From contig CAJNDS010000007.1 of NCBI GenBank assembly GCA_905221605.1, positions 64,501 to 128,500 of the forward strand: a stretch of 64,000 nucleotides of DNA, given 5' to 3'. Positions 21,522-31,500 of the stretch are shown here, piece by piece. The notes below the pieces were generated by a model that did no database searches, was not told the DNA's origin, and saw nothing but the letters and a program-made list of their open reading frames with translations. The position numbers and the translations under genes were made by a program. The DNA comes from Symbiodinium natans (Eukaryota; Sar; Dinophyceae; Suessiales; Symbiodiniaceae). Every line of letters begins with the position of its first letter. The first letter of the stretch is position 1.

Positions 21522-22323
21522 AAGCCAACCCCCAACACACAGCTTTCAGCTTTAAACCCTTAGCAATCCCTTAGCTCTATCCCCTGGCATCTATGAACCC
21601 TGTAAGCCCTGTGGACTCTTGACCTGTAAGACATTTTGTTCATGGTTTGAAGCGCAACCGTGCTTTCACCTTCAGGCATTCTGGCTTTTGAGCCTCCTAG
21701 AGGCTTGGGGGGACATGTGCTGTCAAAAAAGGCCCCAAGACCCTATACCCTAAACCCTAAACCTACCACCGGCTCTCTAAACCCTAAATCCCAAAATTCC
21801 ATTTAAAAATATTACCCTAAACCCTAAACCCTAAACCCTAAACCCTAAACCCAAAGAACCCGAAGGATCGACGGCCTCTCCATCCAGTTCGCAGGCTTCA
21901 GCCACTGGGCGCAGCCTTAGGCCGCATCTGCGCCCCGAGAATGTGGACTGTTGGGTTTAGGGTTTAGGGTTAAGGGTTTAGGGTTACTTACGGTATCGTT
22001 TAGGGTTTAGGGTTGAGGGTTGAATGGGATCGGAAAGGGCGAGATGGGTTCAGGGTTCAGGGGGCAGTTTCGGAGTTGGCGATGCAACTTCGCTTGCCCG
22101 GGGGGGGGGGGGGATGTAGAAGGGGGCCCTATGTCAAAGAAGCACAAACCCCCAAACCCCACCCCCCAACCCAACCCCTACTAAACCCCAGGCCCCCAAC
22201 AAGCCCAACCCCTGCCAAAGCCATCGAAAGGTGACAAGCTGGTCTTGCTCGTCGAGAAGGTCCTGGCCGCGTTGTCAGATTTTCAAGGCCCCTACCTCGC
22301 TTCGGGAACAGGTTGAGGGTGTG

Positions 22324-22327
<4 letters not shown>
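21522..22327. other. Non-coding with short arrays
   Basis: CCCTAAA lies at about 21815-21852, followed by a short open segment (RRIDGLSIQFAGFSHWAQP then stop, about 21868-21925). TTTAGGG lies at about 21955-21985 and a G run at about 22099-22112. Confidence 0.4.
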
Positions 22328-22390
<63 letters not shown>

Positions 22391-22400
22391 GGGGGGGGGG
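22328..22400. repeat. (GA)n microsatellite
   Basis: About 32 GA units ending in a G run. Open frames of Ser-Leu repeats on the minus strand are artefacts of the dinucleotide. Confidence 0.95.
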
Positions 22401-23774
22401 GGAGTGAGACAGGGACTAGGTACCCTTCTACAGTCCCTTAAAGAGGGTTTAGGGTTCAGGGTTTTGCTTGACTTGGTCGCCCAGTGGTACCCTTTTGCCC
22501 TTGTTGGGTTCTTGGTGTCTTTGAGCTTGCAAAAGTAGCCCCGCACCCGCAAAGGGGTACCCTAGTTCTGGTCTGCTTACCGAAGTAGATATATATGTTC
22601 GCCCAGTGGGTTTAAAAGAGGACCATGTTTAGGACTCTTTCTCAGCGGGTTTTAAGGGCCAGCTACGGGGCCACCGAGTACTTCATGTGGGAGATAGGAA
22701 CCCCTACAGTGCCCTTGCAGGGCTTAGGGAGCCAGGGAGTCGATGGGTTTACGAGTCATCGTTTCGGGTTTAGGGTTTAGGGTTTAGGGTTTAGGGGTTT
22801 AGGGTCTCGGGTCTAGGGTTTAGGGTTCAGGGTTGTTCAGTGCCTCATTTTGTGCTCAGGCAGGTGCGAAACGCAAGGTTTCTTGCTGCCCCTGCCATGC
22901 TCCCGAAGGTCTGAGAGAACCGTTATAGTTCCTTAAGCCCTTATCCTTGGGATGTTCCCCCTCATACGAACACCCCCGTATTATATTCCCTTTTAAGGAC
23001 TGTTCGTAGCCCTTATCCTGTTGGTAGCCCAGTGGTAACCTCTTTCCCTCTTTTTGGCTTTGTAAACTTAGTAGCTGAGAGAGCACACTTTACATTTTTG
23101 GGGATACTATACTCCCCTATAGAAGTGAAAGTGTACACGTCTTGAGGGCTTATGAACTCAACTAAGTAAAAAGGCCGACCCCAAAAAGGGTGGGTACTGG
23201 GATCCCTACATGTGCACGTGTACAAACACCCGCGGCCCGCGTGACACGATGCCCGCGACCTTCTGAACTGCATCCAGATGGCCCAAAAGTTTCAGGTTTA
23301 GGGTTTAGGGTTTAGGGTTTAGGGTTTAGGACTGCACACATGAAGTAAACCAAAGGACCAGTCCATGCCCCGACAGGTCCTTCCGATGAGGACAGCTGGG
23401 GAGGGACCCCTTTTCTGTAGGGTCGTTTAGGGTGCCAGCTCAAGTTTAGGGTTTAGGGTTTAGGGTTTAGGGTTTCGGGTTTAGGGTTTAGGGTTTAGGG
23501 TTCCGAGTTCATGTTGGTAGGCTTTAGGGCTTTCATGGTCCATTTTTTTCAAAATGGTTGGGGTTCAGACTCCAGGTACGAACGTTGGATTCAGGATTCG
23601 GGTTTCGGGGTAAAGGGTCAGGGCTTGACGAGTGTACCACGTGCACTTTCAAGGGCGCGGTGTAACGTGTTTGGCAATTTGGGTTGTAGGGCAGAGGGTG
23701 GGGTCCATTGAGGATAGAAACCGCAGGACTCCTCCTTCCAAGTATATATATATCTATATATATGTAAATCCTCG
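22401..23774. other. Non-coding with arrays and a family E relative
   Basis: TTTAGGG lies at about 22766-22835, 23294-23331 and 23441-23500. At about 22946-23020 is a family E-like inverted-repeat element (CTTGGGATGTTCCCCCTCAT and GTTCGTAG near the right end). A TA-rich stretch lies at 23743-23762. No gene was identified. Confidence 0.5.
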
Positions 23775-23916
23775 ACCCTAAACCCTAAACCCTAAACCCT
23801 AAACCCTAAACCCTAAACCCTAAACCCTAAACCCTAAACCCTAAACCCTAAACCCTAAACCCTAAACCCTAAACCCTAAACCCTAAACCCTAAACCCTAA
23901 ACCCTAAACCCTAACC
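23775..23916. repeat. Interstitial CCCTAAA array
   Basis: About 20 near-perfect CCCTAAA units, 170 bp upstream of the retrotransposon. Confidence 0.9.
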
Positions 23917-24087
23917 CTGCATGGGGGGCTTCTGGGAGCCCCCGGCTCTGGGGTTTGGGGTCTTGGGTTCAAATTGCAGTGCCGAGAGGCCCCGCAAAAG
24001 AAGTCCCGGAGCGGTCCTTCTTGCCCTCAAGAAGTCTCCCCAAGGGTCCATGTACCTGAGTGTAGGGTTTAGGGTTTAGGGTTTGGG

Positions 24088-24305
24088 GTGCGGAGCTGCA
24101 ATTTGTATTGAAGAAAAGAGTTGGTGATGAAGAATAAAGGGTCAATGTACCCGCTACCATTTTGGCTCAAGATCGGGCCATGCGCCTAGAGAAGAAAGGG
24201 TGCTTGGTGTTTTGGGTTGGTTTGTTGTTGGTTGGTCCAGGGGATCAAGGGCTTCTGTTGGGGTTGACTGTTTTGTTCCCTGTCCTCCTTCGGTTGCCCC
24301 CCGTA
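24088..24305 (+). repeat. 5' LTR (with spliced-leader-like segment)
   Basis: 218 bp, matching 33776-33993 base for base as read. It starts (G)TGCGGAGC and ends CCCCCCGTA, so the termini are TG...TA rather than TG...CA. 24151-24171 closely resembles the dinoflagellate spliced leader: the last 15 nt CCATTTTGGCTCAAG are exact and the preceding CCGCTA differs from CCGTAG. No obvious TATA box. Confidence 0.9.
24151..24171 (+). promoter_or_regulatory. Spliced-leader-like sequence in 5' LTR
   Basis: 21 nt matching 18 of 21 positions of the canonical dinoflagellate spliced leader as I know it, ending in CTCAAG. Its terminal AG could also act as a trans-splice acceptor. It is likely a remnant of a trans-spliced mRNA that became fixed in the LTR, and may mark the start of the R region. 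Confidence 0.75.
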
Positions 24306-24317
24306 GGTTATGAGCCC
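24306..24317 (+). promoter_or_regulatory. Primer binding site, initiator-tRNA half-molecule type
   Basis: GGTTATGAGCCC begins at the base after the LTR. It is complementary to GGGCUCAUAACC, the anticodon stem-loop of eukaryotic initiator tRNA-Met, rather than to the tRNA 3' end. Drosophila copia is known to prime from a cleaved initiator tRNA in this way. Confidence 0.7.
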
Positions 24318-24367
24318 AAATTAGGCTTCCTGCGGTATAGGTAAAGATCTTTGGTTTGTTCCGTGCC

Positions 24368-27300
24368 ATGGACATGTTGCGGCGTCGCTCAGAACCTGGA
24401 CTGTCATCCGCGGCCAATGAAGCCGAAGAAAATCGTGGTGATGGGGGTGAAGAACGACAGCAAGGGGTGCAAGCACTGACAGATGGTAGGGAAGTTGCAA
24501 TGATACAACAAACGTCTCAGGTGGAAAATGAAGCGGTTCCGTTTCCAGCAGCGAATCCTTTCTGGAGCGAGCGGGCTCATGAAGAAATGAGACTGAGGCA
24601 ATCAAGGCCAGCAAGTCTTCCTGCGAGCGGAGGGGATAGAAGTGGTGAAGAAACAAGAAGGCCACCGTCGTTGCCAGAACTTCGGGATCGGGAACCTGCA
24701 CCAGCTGAGAGGCCATCGTCAGGTTTAATGGGCCAGATGGAAAGAGGTAATATTGGTGAGACACAAGGCGAGGAAGAGCTTATTCCTGATCTGAGTGGTG
24801 AAGAACAAGGTGAAGATATGGCAGTGGTTAAGCGTGCACTTAAAGAGTTGCTTGTGCAAACAAAGGAGCTGGGAAACAGGTTGCATCGGGTGGAGGAGAA
24901 AAGCTATACCTCTGCTGCATCTGGGTCAGCTTCAAGAGCACGGAGCACTGGAATGGTGGACGCAAATGCTGCATATCCCTTGGGAATGACTCCAGAGAAA
25001 CAGTACCCGCCAGGACAAGTTTTCTACACTGATGGTATGGGTGGTTTTTGGACTGTGTTGCCTGATGGGACATGGCTGGTGATTGAGGGCTACGACCTGC
25101 CCAAGGGTTGTGACCTTCAACCCTTGCCTGAGCCCAGGAAAGGGGATGCTCATGTGGAGGATGAAAAAGAAGTGCCAATGATGCACGTAGCTGAAGGGAA
25201 GAAACCTTCCAGATTGCCTCCATTGAATTACCCCATGGGAGGTTCTGCAAGTGGTGGGTATGCAAGTGGACCACCTGGTTTAACACATGTTCCGATTCCT
25301 TCCTTGCCGTCAGGTGTTGATGGTTCTGCCGCACCGATGGGAAATCAGCCCGGTTTTGTTTCAGCTCGGGAAACTTCGACGCAAGAGAACCCAGCAGGAT
25401 CGGGTGGATATACAATGGTGGATGATGTTCCATATCGGTGGAAAATGATCGCTGGGAAGTTGGAATTAGAAAAGGTTCCGCTCACAGCTTTTACGCCTGG
25501 AATGGGACATGGACTGCCTCAAGGGCCTGGTGGAAGGGTCAGCTTACCTCCTGGAGCAGTAGTGCCACGTGGTATGCCAAACATTGGTGATAGTTCTGGA
25601 ACTGAACGTCCGGAGGCTCTTGGGAAGCAAGTGATGAGCCTTCCTACTTTGGCAGACTACACACCAAGCAATCCGACGGCACTAGGTGATTGGATCGCAA
25701 TGATCGAGCCAATGTTGTCTTCGCTGACAGATACAGGAAGAGTGTGGTGGCAATCCGTCTATACAAAGGCGTATCAGGCGTACGCCAAATGGTTGAGTGT
25801 CTCTCCGCTGGAAAGGTTGGGCATCAAGGCTGAGCTGGAAGGGCTCAAGGTGGTTCGAACTGTACATGTTTTGTTGGAGCAGAGAGCGGTGTCTTTGCTG
25901 CTACAGGCGATTCCGGAGAGATTGAAGACCGAGATCGTTTCCACTCGAATGTTGGGGTCGGTGATGATATTTTACAAGTTGCTGACAGTCTACCAACCAG
26001 GTGGAGCAAACGAGCGCAGCACAATGTTAAACTTCTTGGTGCAACCATCTTCAGCAACCTCGATCTCAGAGGCTATTAAGGGAGTGCGTCAATGGGCGCA
26101 ATGGCGTTCCCGATTAAGGGAGCTGCGAGCATCCGAGCCGGACGCTACCTTGCTTATCAAGGGATTGGATGCTTTATCATCCGCGTTGCTGGCAAAACAC
26201 CCTACGGTGCATTTCAGAGTGGCATCCTTTCGGGAGAAATTGGGGGTGGACTACTCGCCGACCTCTGAAACTGCGACACAACTAGCTGAAATGTTACAGG
26301 CAGAGTTTGAACTGCTATTGCATAGCGCTGGTGATCCAGAGGTGAAGCAGGACTCGGACGCCAAGAAAAGGGCAAGGTTAAACAAGGCCCAAAAGGGAAC
26401 TGGTGACGAGACAGAGGAGGGTGACAAAGGCAAAGGGAAAGGAAAAAGGTACAGCGGTGATGGTGAACGTCCATTCTGTTGGATATTTGGGAAGACAGAT
26501 GCAGGCTGCAAGTTCGGATCACGCTGCAAATTTCGCCATGACAAGGACTCCCTGGAGCGTGGAAGATGTTTTGAATGTGGGGCCGTTGGCCATCTACAGC
26601 CGCAGTGTCCATACAAAGATGGTGCAAGTTCCAATGCGGACTCAAATCCCGAAAGGAATAGATCTAAAGGGAATTCTCCCAAAGGGGGAAAGGGCGGCAA
26701 AGGTGCAAAATGGGGAAATGCCAAAAAGGCAGAAGTGGCTGAAGGGGGAGATGAGACGGCTAATGCGGGATTGGAGAAAGGTTCTGCAAGTCCCTCATCA
26801 CCATCAACACCCAATCAGGTCCTTGCTGAAGCGTTAGAGGTGCTGAAATCTATGAAGCTGTCATCAGCGCAGTCAGCATCAAGCGGGGATCCCAGTGTTC
26901 GAATGTTATGTGGCTCTGGATTGTTTCAGCAGGAAGGGAGAGTGGCGTTGGTGGATACAGCTGCTACGCATCTTGTGCGGACGCTTTTTCCATGGGAATG
27001 TTTACCCGACACTACTGTTATGGTGCAAAGCGCGCTTGGTGGTGTGACAATGAGGATTACAGAGAAAGGGACATTGATCAGGGAAGACAATGGGCCCCTG
27101 ATTATCCCTCTCTGGTTGATTTTGGAGTTTGGGGCGAACCTCACCGTGATCAATGGGATGTGTCACGTGAGTGCAAAATCTTCGCTGGACCAGCTCTTGT
27201 GGTTTGAACATGGCTGTTTGGTTATGGATTACAAAACAGCTGAAAAGATGGTTTTGCATGCTGAAAGGCAGCGTGCATCTTGGTCCCATTCTCAATGGAG

Positions 27301-28591
27301 GAATGGAAGGGCGGACTGTGGAGTCGGTTCGTCTGATGCCACGTTGTTGCCGAAGCAGGGAGAAGGCCGAGGAGTATGCGTTCTACATGTGGCCAGGGTT
27401 TCTGACACCAATGAGTGTTCGGGAATGGGCATGTTGGACTCGGGAGCATCACATCCTCTCAGATCACTTCGTCCTGGTGAACAGCTTCCGCAGCAAAAGG
27501 TGTTGGTGTCTTTAGCTGTTGGATCTCGGGAGATGTGTATTACCCCAGGTGGGACCCTGGTAACTCCTGAAATGGTAGATCCACTAGTGCCAATTGGCAA
27601 AGCGAGCGCTTTGGTTGGTCTCAGAGTTCAGTGGCGTGGTGGCAAGTGCACAGCCTCACATCCTGTTCTGGGGGAACTTCGCGTTCGAGATCTGAATGGG
27701 TGCCCTTGTTTGGAAAAGGAGGTGGCGCTTCAGATCATTGATGAAATGGATTGGTGTTCACCAAAGCAAGCATTGAAGGTGGCACGTATGGTTCAAGGGT
27801 GTCCGAATACGGACAACGAGGTGGCTGTAAAAGCGTCGTTGCAAAGCGCAGCGCGGACAGCGTCAGCGAATGAGGAGGAGTTCGTCCAGGCATGCTGGCG
27901 ATTTCTTCGGTGGTATTATGGGGATATACCAGAAAATATGCTGATGGAGCTGTTGCCACGTGGAGATATTGCGGCGTTGCCTTTCAACCGTCATAAAAGG
28001 AGACGGCTGGCACGAGCAAAAAGGGTGGTGGTACACCTATTTTCAGGAAAACAAAAATGGCATTTTCCCAGTCGGGATGTGGAGGTACTGGAGCTGGATT
28101 TGAAGAAAGGCGGTGACCTACATAATTCGAGCGTCTGGAAGTATCTTCTGCATCTGGCGGCTGAAGGAAAGGTGGTTGCTGTGGTTGGAGGACCTCCATG
28201 CAGGACAGTGTCAAGGTTGAGAGGTGAAGACGGTGGTCCACCTGTATTACGCCGGCGCTGTGGGCCTGAACGGTTGGGATTAAAGAGTCTTCCTTGGCCG
28301 CATCAAGAATTAGCTCAAAAGGATGGTGTTTTACTTCTGAAGATGCTTTTCCTATATGACGTGGCGGTGCATTCAAGGTGTGAAACTGCTGAGGTCATCA
28401 ATGGAAGTTCTGTCTTCTTTGGCATGGAAAGTCCTGGGGACCCTGAACTCATAGGGAAAGATTTCTCTCAGAGCGGCAAAACGGTCTTGAGTGCTGAGGA
28501 TCTGGTGGATGGTTCTCAGGAAGGGTTCTCAAGTCCTACCTTCTGGAGTTGGCCGGAGGTGAAAAGCTTTTGTGAGCGTTATGGAATGTAA
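24368..28591 (+). CDS. Copia gag-protease-methyltransferase-like part of polyprotein
   Basis: About 1,407 residues from the ATG at 24368 (context GCCATGG) to TAA. In order: acidic N-terminus with a short coiled coil (about 150-180); capsid-like helical region (about 430-660); CCCH finger (about 699-725) and CCHC zinc knuckle CFECGAVGHLQPQC (about 732-748), for RNA binding. Two retropepsin-like units follow: VDTAATHLV (about 861), with Ala in place of the usual Gly, and LDSGASH (about 1022), a normal DSGA active site. The C-terminal 190 residues resemble a C5-cytosine methyltransferase core: HLFSG (about 1222, motif I), GGPPCRTVSR (about 1275, motif IV with the Cys) and MESPGDP (about 1352, motif VI Glu). 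The TAA lies in the same frame as pol, inside the end of this domain. Confidence 0.85.
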   Translation: MDMLRRRSEPGLSSAANEAEENRGDGGEERQQGVQALTDGREVAMIQQTSQVENEAVPFPAANPFWSERAHEEMRLRQSRPASLPASGGDRSGEETRRPPSLPELRDREPAPAERPSSGLMGQMERGNIGETQGEEELIPDLSGEEQGEDMAVVKRALKELLVQTKELGNRLHRVEEKSYTSAASGSASRARSTGMVDANAAYPLGMTPEKQYPPGQVFYTDGMGGFWTVLPDGTWLVIEGYDLPKGCDLQPLPEPRKGDAHVEDEKEVPMMHVAEGKKPSRLPPLNYPMGGSASGGYASGPPGLTHVPIPSLPSGVDGSAAPMGNQPGFVSARETSTQENPAGSGGYTMVDDVPYRWKMIAGKLELEKVPLTAFTPGMGHGLPQGPGGRVSLPPGAVVPRGMPNIGDSSGTERPEALGKQVMSLPTLADYTPSNPTALGDWIAMIEPMLSSLTDTGRVWWQSVYTKAYQAYAKWLSVSPLERLGIKAELEGLKVVRTVHVLLEQRAVSLLLQAIPERLKTEIVSTRMLGSVMIFYKLLTVYQPGGANERSTMLNFLVQPSSATSISEAIKGVRQWAQWRSRLRELRASEPDATLLIKGLDALSSALLAKHPTVHFRVASFREKLGVDYSPTSETATQLAEMLQAEFELLLHSAGDPEVKQDSDAKKRARLNKAQKGTGDETEEGDKGKGKGKRYSGDGERPFCWIFGKTDAGCKFGSRCKFRHDKDSLERGRCFECGAVGHLQPQCPYKDGASSNADSNPERNRSKGNSPKGGKGGKGAKWGNAKKAEVAEGGDETANAGLEKGSASPSSPSTPNQVLAEALEVLKSMKLSSAQSASSGDPSVRMLCGSGLFQQEGRVALVDTAATHLVRTLFPWECLPDTTVMVQSALGGVTMRITEKGTLIREDNGPLIIPLWLILEFGANLTVINGMCHVSAKSSLDQLLWFEHGCLVMDYKTAEKMVLHAERQRASWSHSQWRNGRADCGVGSSDATLLPKQGEGRGVCVLHVARVSDTNECSGMGMLDSGASHPLRSLRPGEQLPQQKVLVSLAVGSREMCITPGGTLVTPEMVDPLVPIGKASALVGLRVQWRGGKCTASHPVLGELRVRDLNGCPCLEKEVALQIIDEMDWCSPKQALKVARMVQGCPNTDNEVAVKASLQSAARTASANEEEFVQACWRFLRWYYGDIPENMLMELLPRGDIAALPFNRHKRRRLARAKRVVVHLFSGKQKWHFPSRDVEVLELDLKKGGDLHNSSVWKYLLHLAAEGKVVAVVGGPPCRTVSRLRGEDGGPPVLRRRCGPERLGLKSLPWPHQELAQKDGVLLLKMLFLYDVAVHSRCETAEVINGSSVFFGMESPGDPELIGKDFSQSGKTVLSAEDLVDGSQEGFSSPTFWSWPEVKSFCERYGM
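28589..28591 (+). other. In-frame TAA between gag and pol
   Basis: The reading frame continues unchanged on both sides (GAATG TAA GCTGCA), and coding similarity to related polyproteins appears to cross it (ERYGM before, HFDQGALGHALVKPTT after). It is either stop-codon readthrough or a single nonsense change in a young copy. No frameshift is involved. Confidence 0.8.
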
Positions 28592-31500
28592 GCTGCACAT
28601 TTTGATCAAGGAGCATTGGGACATGCTCTGGTGAAGCCTACGACTTTCCTGGTGTCTGATATGGAACTGTGGGAATCGTTGGAACAGGTTCGCGTGGTTG
28701 TTCCGTGGTCAGCAACATTCGCTTCTACCCTGGAAGAGCGTATTGGACAATCCTCCATATGGGCGCGATGGGCGTTTGGATTGGTTAAAAGAATACGTCA
28801 CAGGTTGGCACAATGGTTGCATGAGAGCGATGCTGAACGGGAAGCTATGATGTTAAAAAAGGAAGAACGAGAAGGGACGTTACGGAGGTTAACAGCTGAG
28901 GAGCGAGCTTTCCGTGACCATTGCCTAAGGGGGCATATTCCTTTCAGACGTGATTGTCAAATTTGTGTGTCTGCCGCTGGAAGAGAGCGTCGCCATTTGA
29001 GGCGGAAGCATGGGGATGCTTACACTTTATCATTGGACTTGGCGGGTCCATACAAGTGTTCAAAGGATGCTCACCAGCAGAAGCCACGACACGCTGTTAT
29101 TGGTGTGTATCAGTTTCCAATGTTGGATCCCAATGTGGGTCGCCCTCCAGAAAAGGAGGAAGATGCGGATGAGGTGGAAGATCAGGTGGCAGATGAAGGT
29201 GCTGGTGTCGGAGAATGGTTAGGCGATGCAGTCGCAAACTTCGAAGAGGAAGACTCTGCGCCGGTGGAACCTGCGCCAGTTCTGGAGGCAGAGGTGTTGA
29301 AAATCCAAGCTTCTGAAAAATCCTGGAAGGAACTGAAGGACCACTTGACCCAACCTGTCCGTATGATCAACTTCGTTACGGTGGAGCCGATTGTGGACAA
29401 GCAGCAAACAACTGTTTTGTCGGCAGTTCAAAGAATGATGGTGCGCTTGCAGAGACATGGGTATCCGGTGTTGAGAATCCACTCAGATCGAGCGGGGGAG
29501 TTTGTCAATGCACGCTTCCGGTCCTTTTGTGAAACTCGTCTGATATATAGGACCGCTGGTGATCCTGGAGTCCCGCAAACAAATGGGCGCGCTGAAGCAT
29601 GTGTGGGTTTATTCAAACGTGGTGTGAGGTCGCTCTTAAAGGAGGCGCGACTCGGGCCGGCGTACTGGGCACTGGCTGCTCGCCATTGGTCAATGTTACG
29701 GTGGCATAAAGCTGAAAGGGAGTTGGGGTTAAACCCGAAAGCATTGCTTCCCTTTGGTGCTCAGATTCAAGTCAAACGTCGTCCGTGGGAGTTGCTGGGT
29801 CCGGATGGAACAAAGAAAGGTCGGCAATGGGTCGATCGTACGCAGCCCGCGCTTCTGTTGGGTCCATGTGATGACCTACCGGGTGGTTATTGGGTGGAAG
29901 CTCAAGGGACTGCAAAAGATCCGGATGAACTGGTGTTATTTCCCTGCACTACGATTTTTTCCAATATAAAGGAACCGCCTGAATTGGAGCTGGAAGGGGT
30001 GGTAGAAGAACAGGAGTCGGAGCCTTCTCCTCCAGAGCATCGTCTCAAGGGGAAAAAACCGGCGCTTCGGTTCGCTGATGAGGAAGGTCCTCCTTTACCT
30101 CCGCCTCGCGATCCTCCAGTTCGCCGTCGGTTGGTGGCAAAAAGCCCGGCCTCTTCACTGCGTGGTCATGTGGGCTCCTTGCGCTTGCTTCGCAAGCGGG
30201 GGGAGAGTCCGCCCTTAGAAATTTTCGAGGATGACATGCAGGGTCTGGGGGAGCTGGAAGAAAATGCAGATGTTGAGGACAATGTTCCTGGTGATGAGTA
30301 TTGGCCAACATGCTGTTCTCCTCATGAAGATGCTTATTTGGTCTGCAAAAGTGAGACTGCCGAGGATGGAGCACAGTTGGAAAAAGAAGAACAAAAAGCC
30401 AAGTCAATGTATGAAAGGTCTATGTACGATTACGTGGACTGTGAGGAGCTTTTGGAAGGGATTGTATACCCAAAGAGGGTGAATCGAAGAGGTGGTATCA
30501 ACAATTGGTGCACAAGTACGCGAGCTCTGGTGTTGGGCCACTATACTCATGGCGGAGTGTGTGGTATTACAAAAGAGACTCATCGAAGACCATGGCTATG
30601 TCGTTACCTGGCATCATTTGTGAGGCACCACAATCCTGAGGCCAAATTCTCGGCTCTTCAGATCTCATGCAATGCTCCGGTATCATTGCATAGGGATAGT
30701 CACAATGAAAAGCATTGCTGCAATTATGTGTGTGGCTTTGGTGACTATAAGGATGGTCAGCTGTGGGTTGAGGATGAAAAGGCTTTAGAGGAAGGAGCTG
30801 AAGTGGTGGAGCAATACTATGGGAAGAAAGTCTTGCCTGGAAAATTAGTTGATATCCACTGGAACTTCATGTCGTTCTTTCCGAGAAAATTGCATGGTCC
30901 TATGCCTTGGAAAGGGAACAGGGTATCCTTGACAGGGTACACACCTGTTTTTATGGAGCGTTTGAGCTACAAGGATAGGTGCTATCTTCTCCAATGTAAG
31001 TTTCCTCTTCCGGAACCGCAAGCTGAAGAAGGTGGAAAAAGGAAATGGTTAAAAATGACGTTGAAAGAGACCTCGCTGGACGACATTGCGGAGGAAGGTG
31101 ACTATGCTGTGTTCGAAGCGCACCAATGGGCCCTAGAAGAGCATTTGAGTATTCGACGCCTAATTGCTGAACAGGAATGTTGCGCTTTGGACGAGTTCCA
31201 TGGATCGGCCAATGAGTCGAATGGAGAAAAAGGATCAGAGACTAGAGAATGGCTGGTTAAAGCAAAAAAGACCGAAGAACAGCTCTCGAGGTTTTTGGTC
31301 AAAGCAGCTCAAGTTCAGCAAGTGGTACAAGAAAATACCGCGCTTGAGGCAGCAGAGGAGGTCGAGTTCCTGCAAACAAAAACAATCCCTACACAAGAAG
31401 CCATGCAAGAGCTGGAGAAGTGGAGGGAATCATTGTCGGACGAGGTGAAGTCTTTGGTTAAAGAGTTGGAGGTGGTGGAACCAACAACTCAAGAAAAGCT

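Noticed and set aside
22292-22552. 86-codon Ser/Leu-rich frame
   Set aside because: Reads through a (GA)n microsatellite.
23960-24000. tRNA B-box-like GGTTCAAAT near the 5' LTR
   Set aside because: No A box at the right distance and no cloverleaf could be formed.
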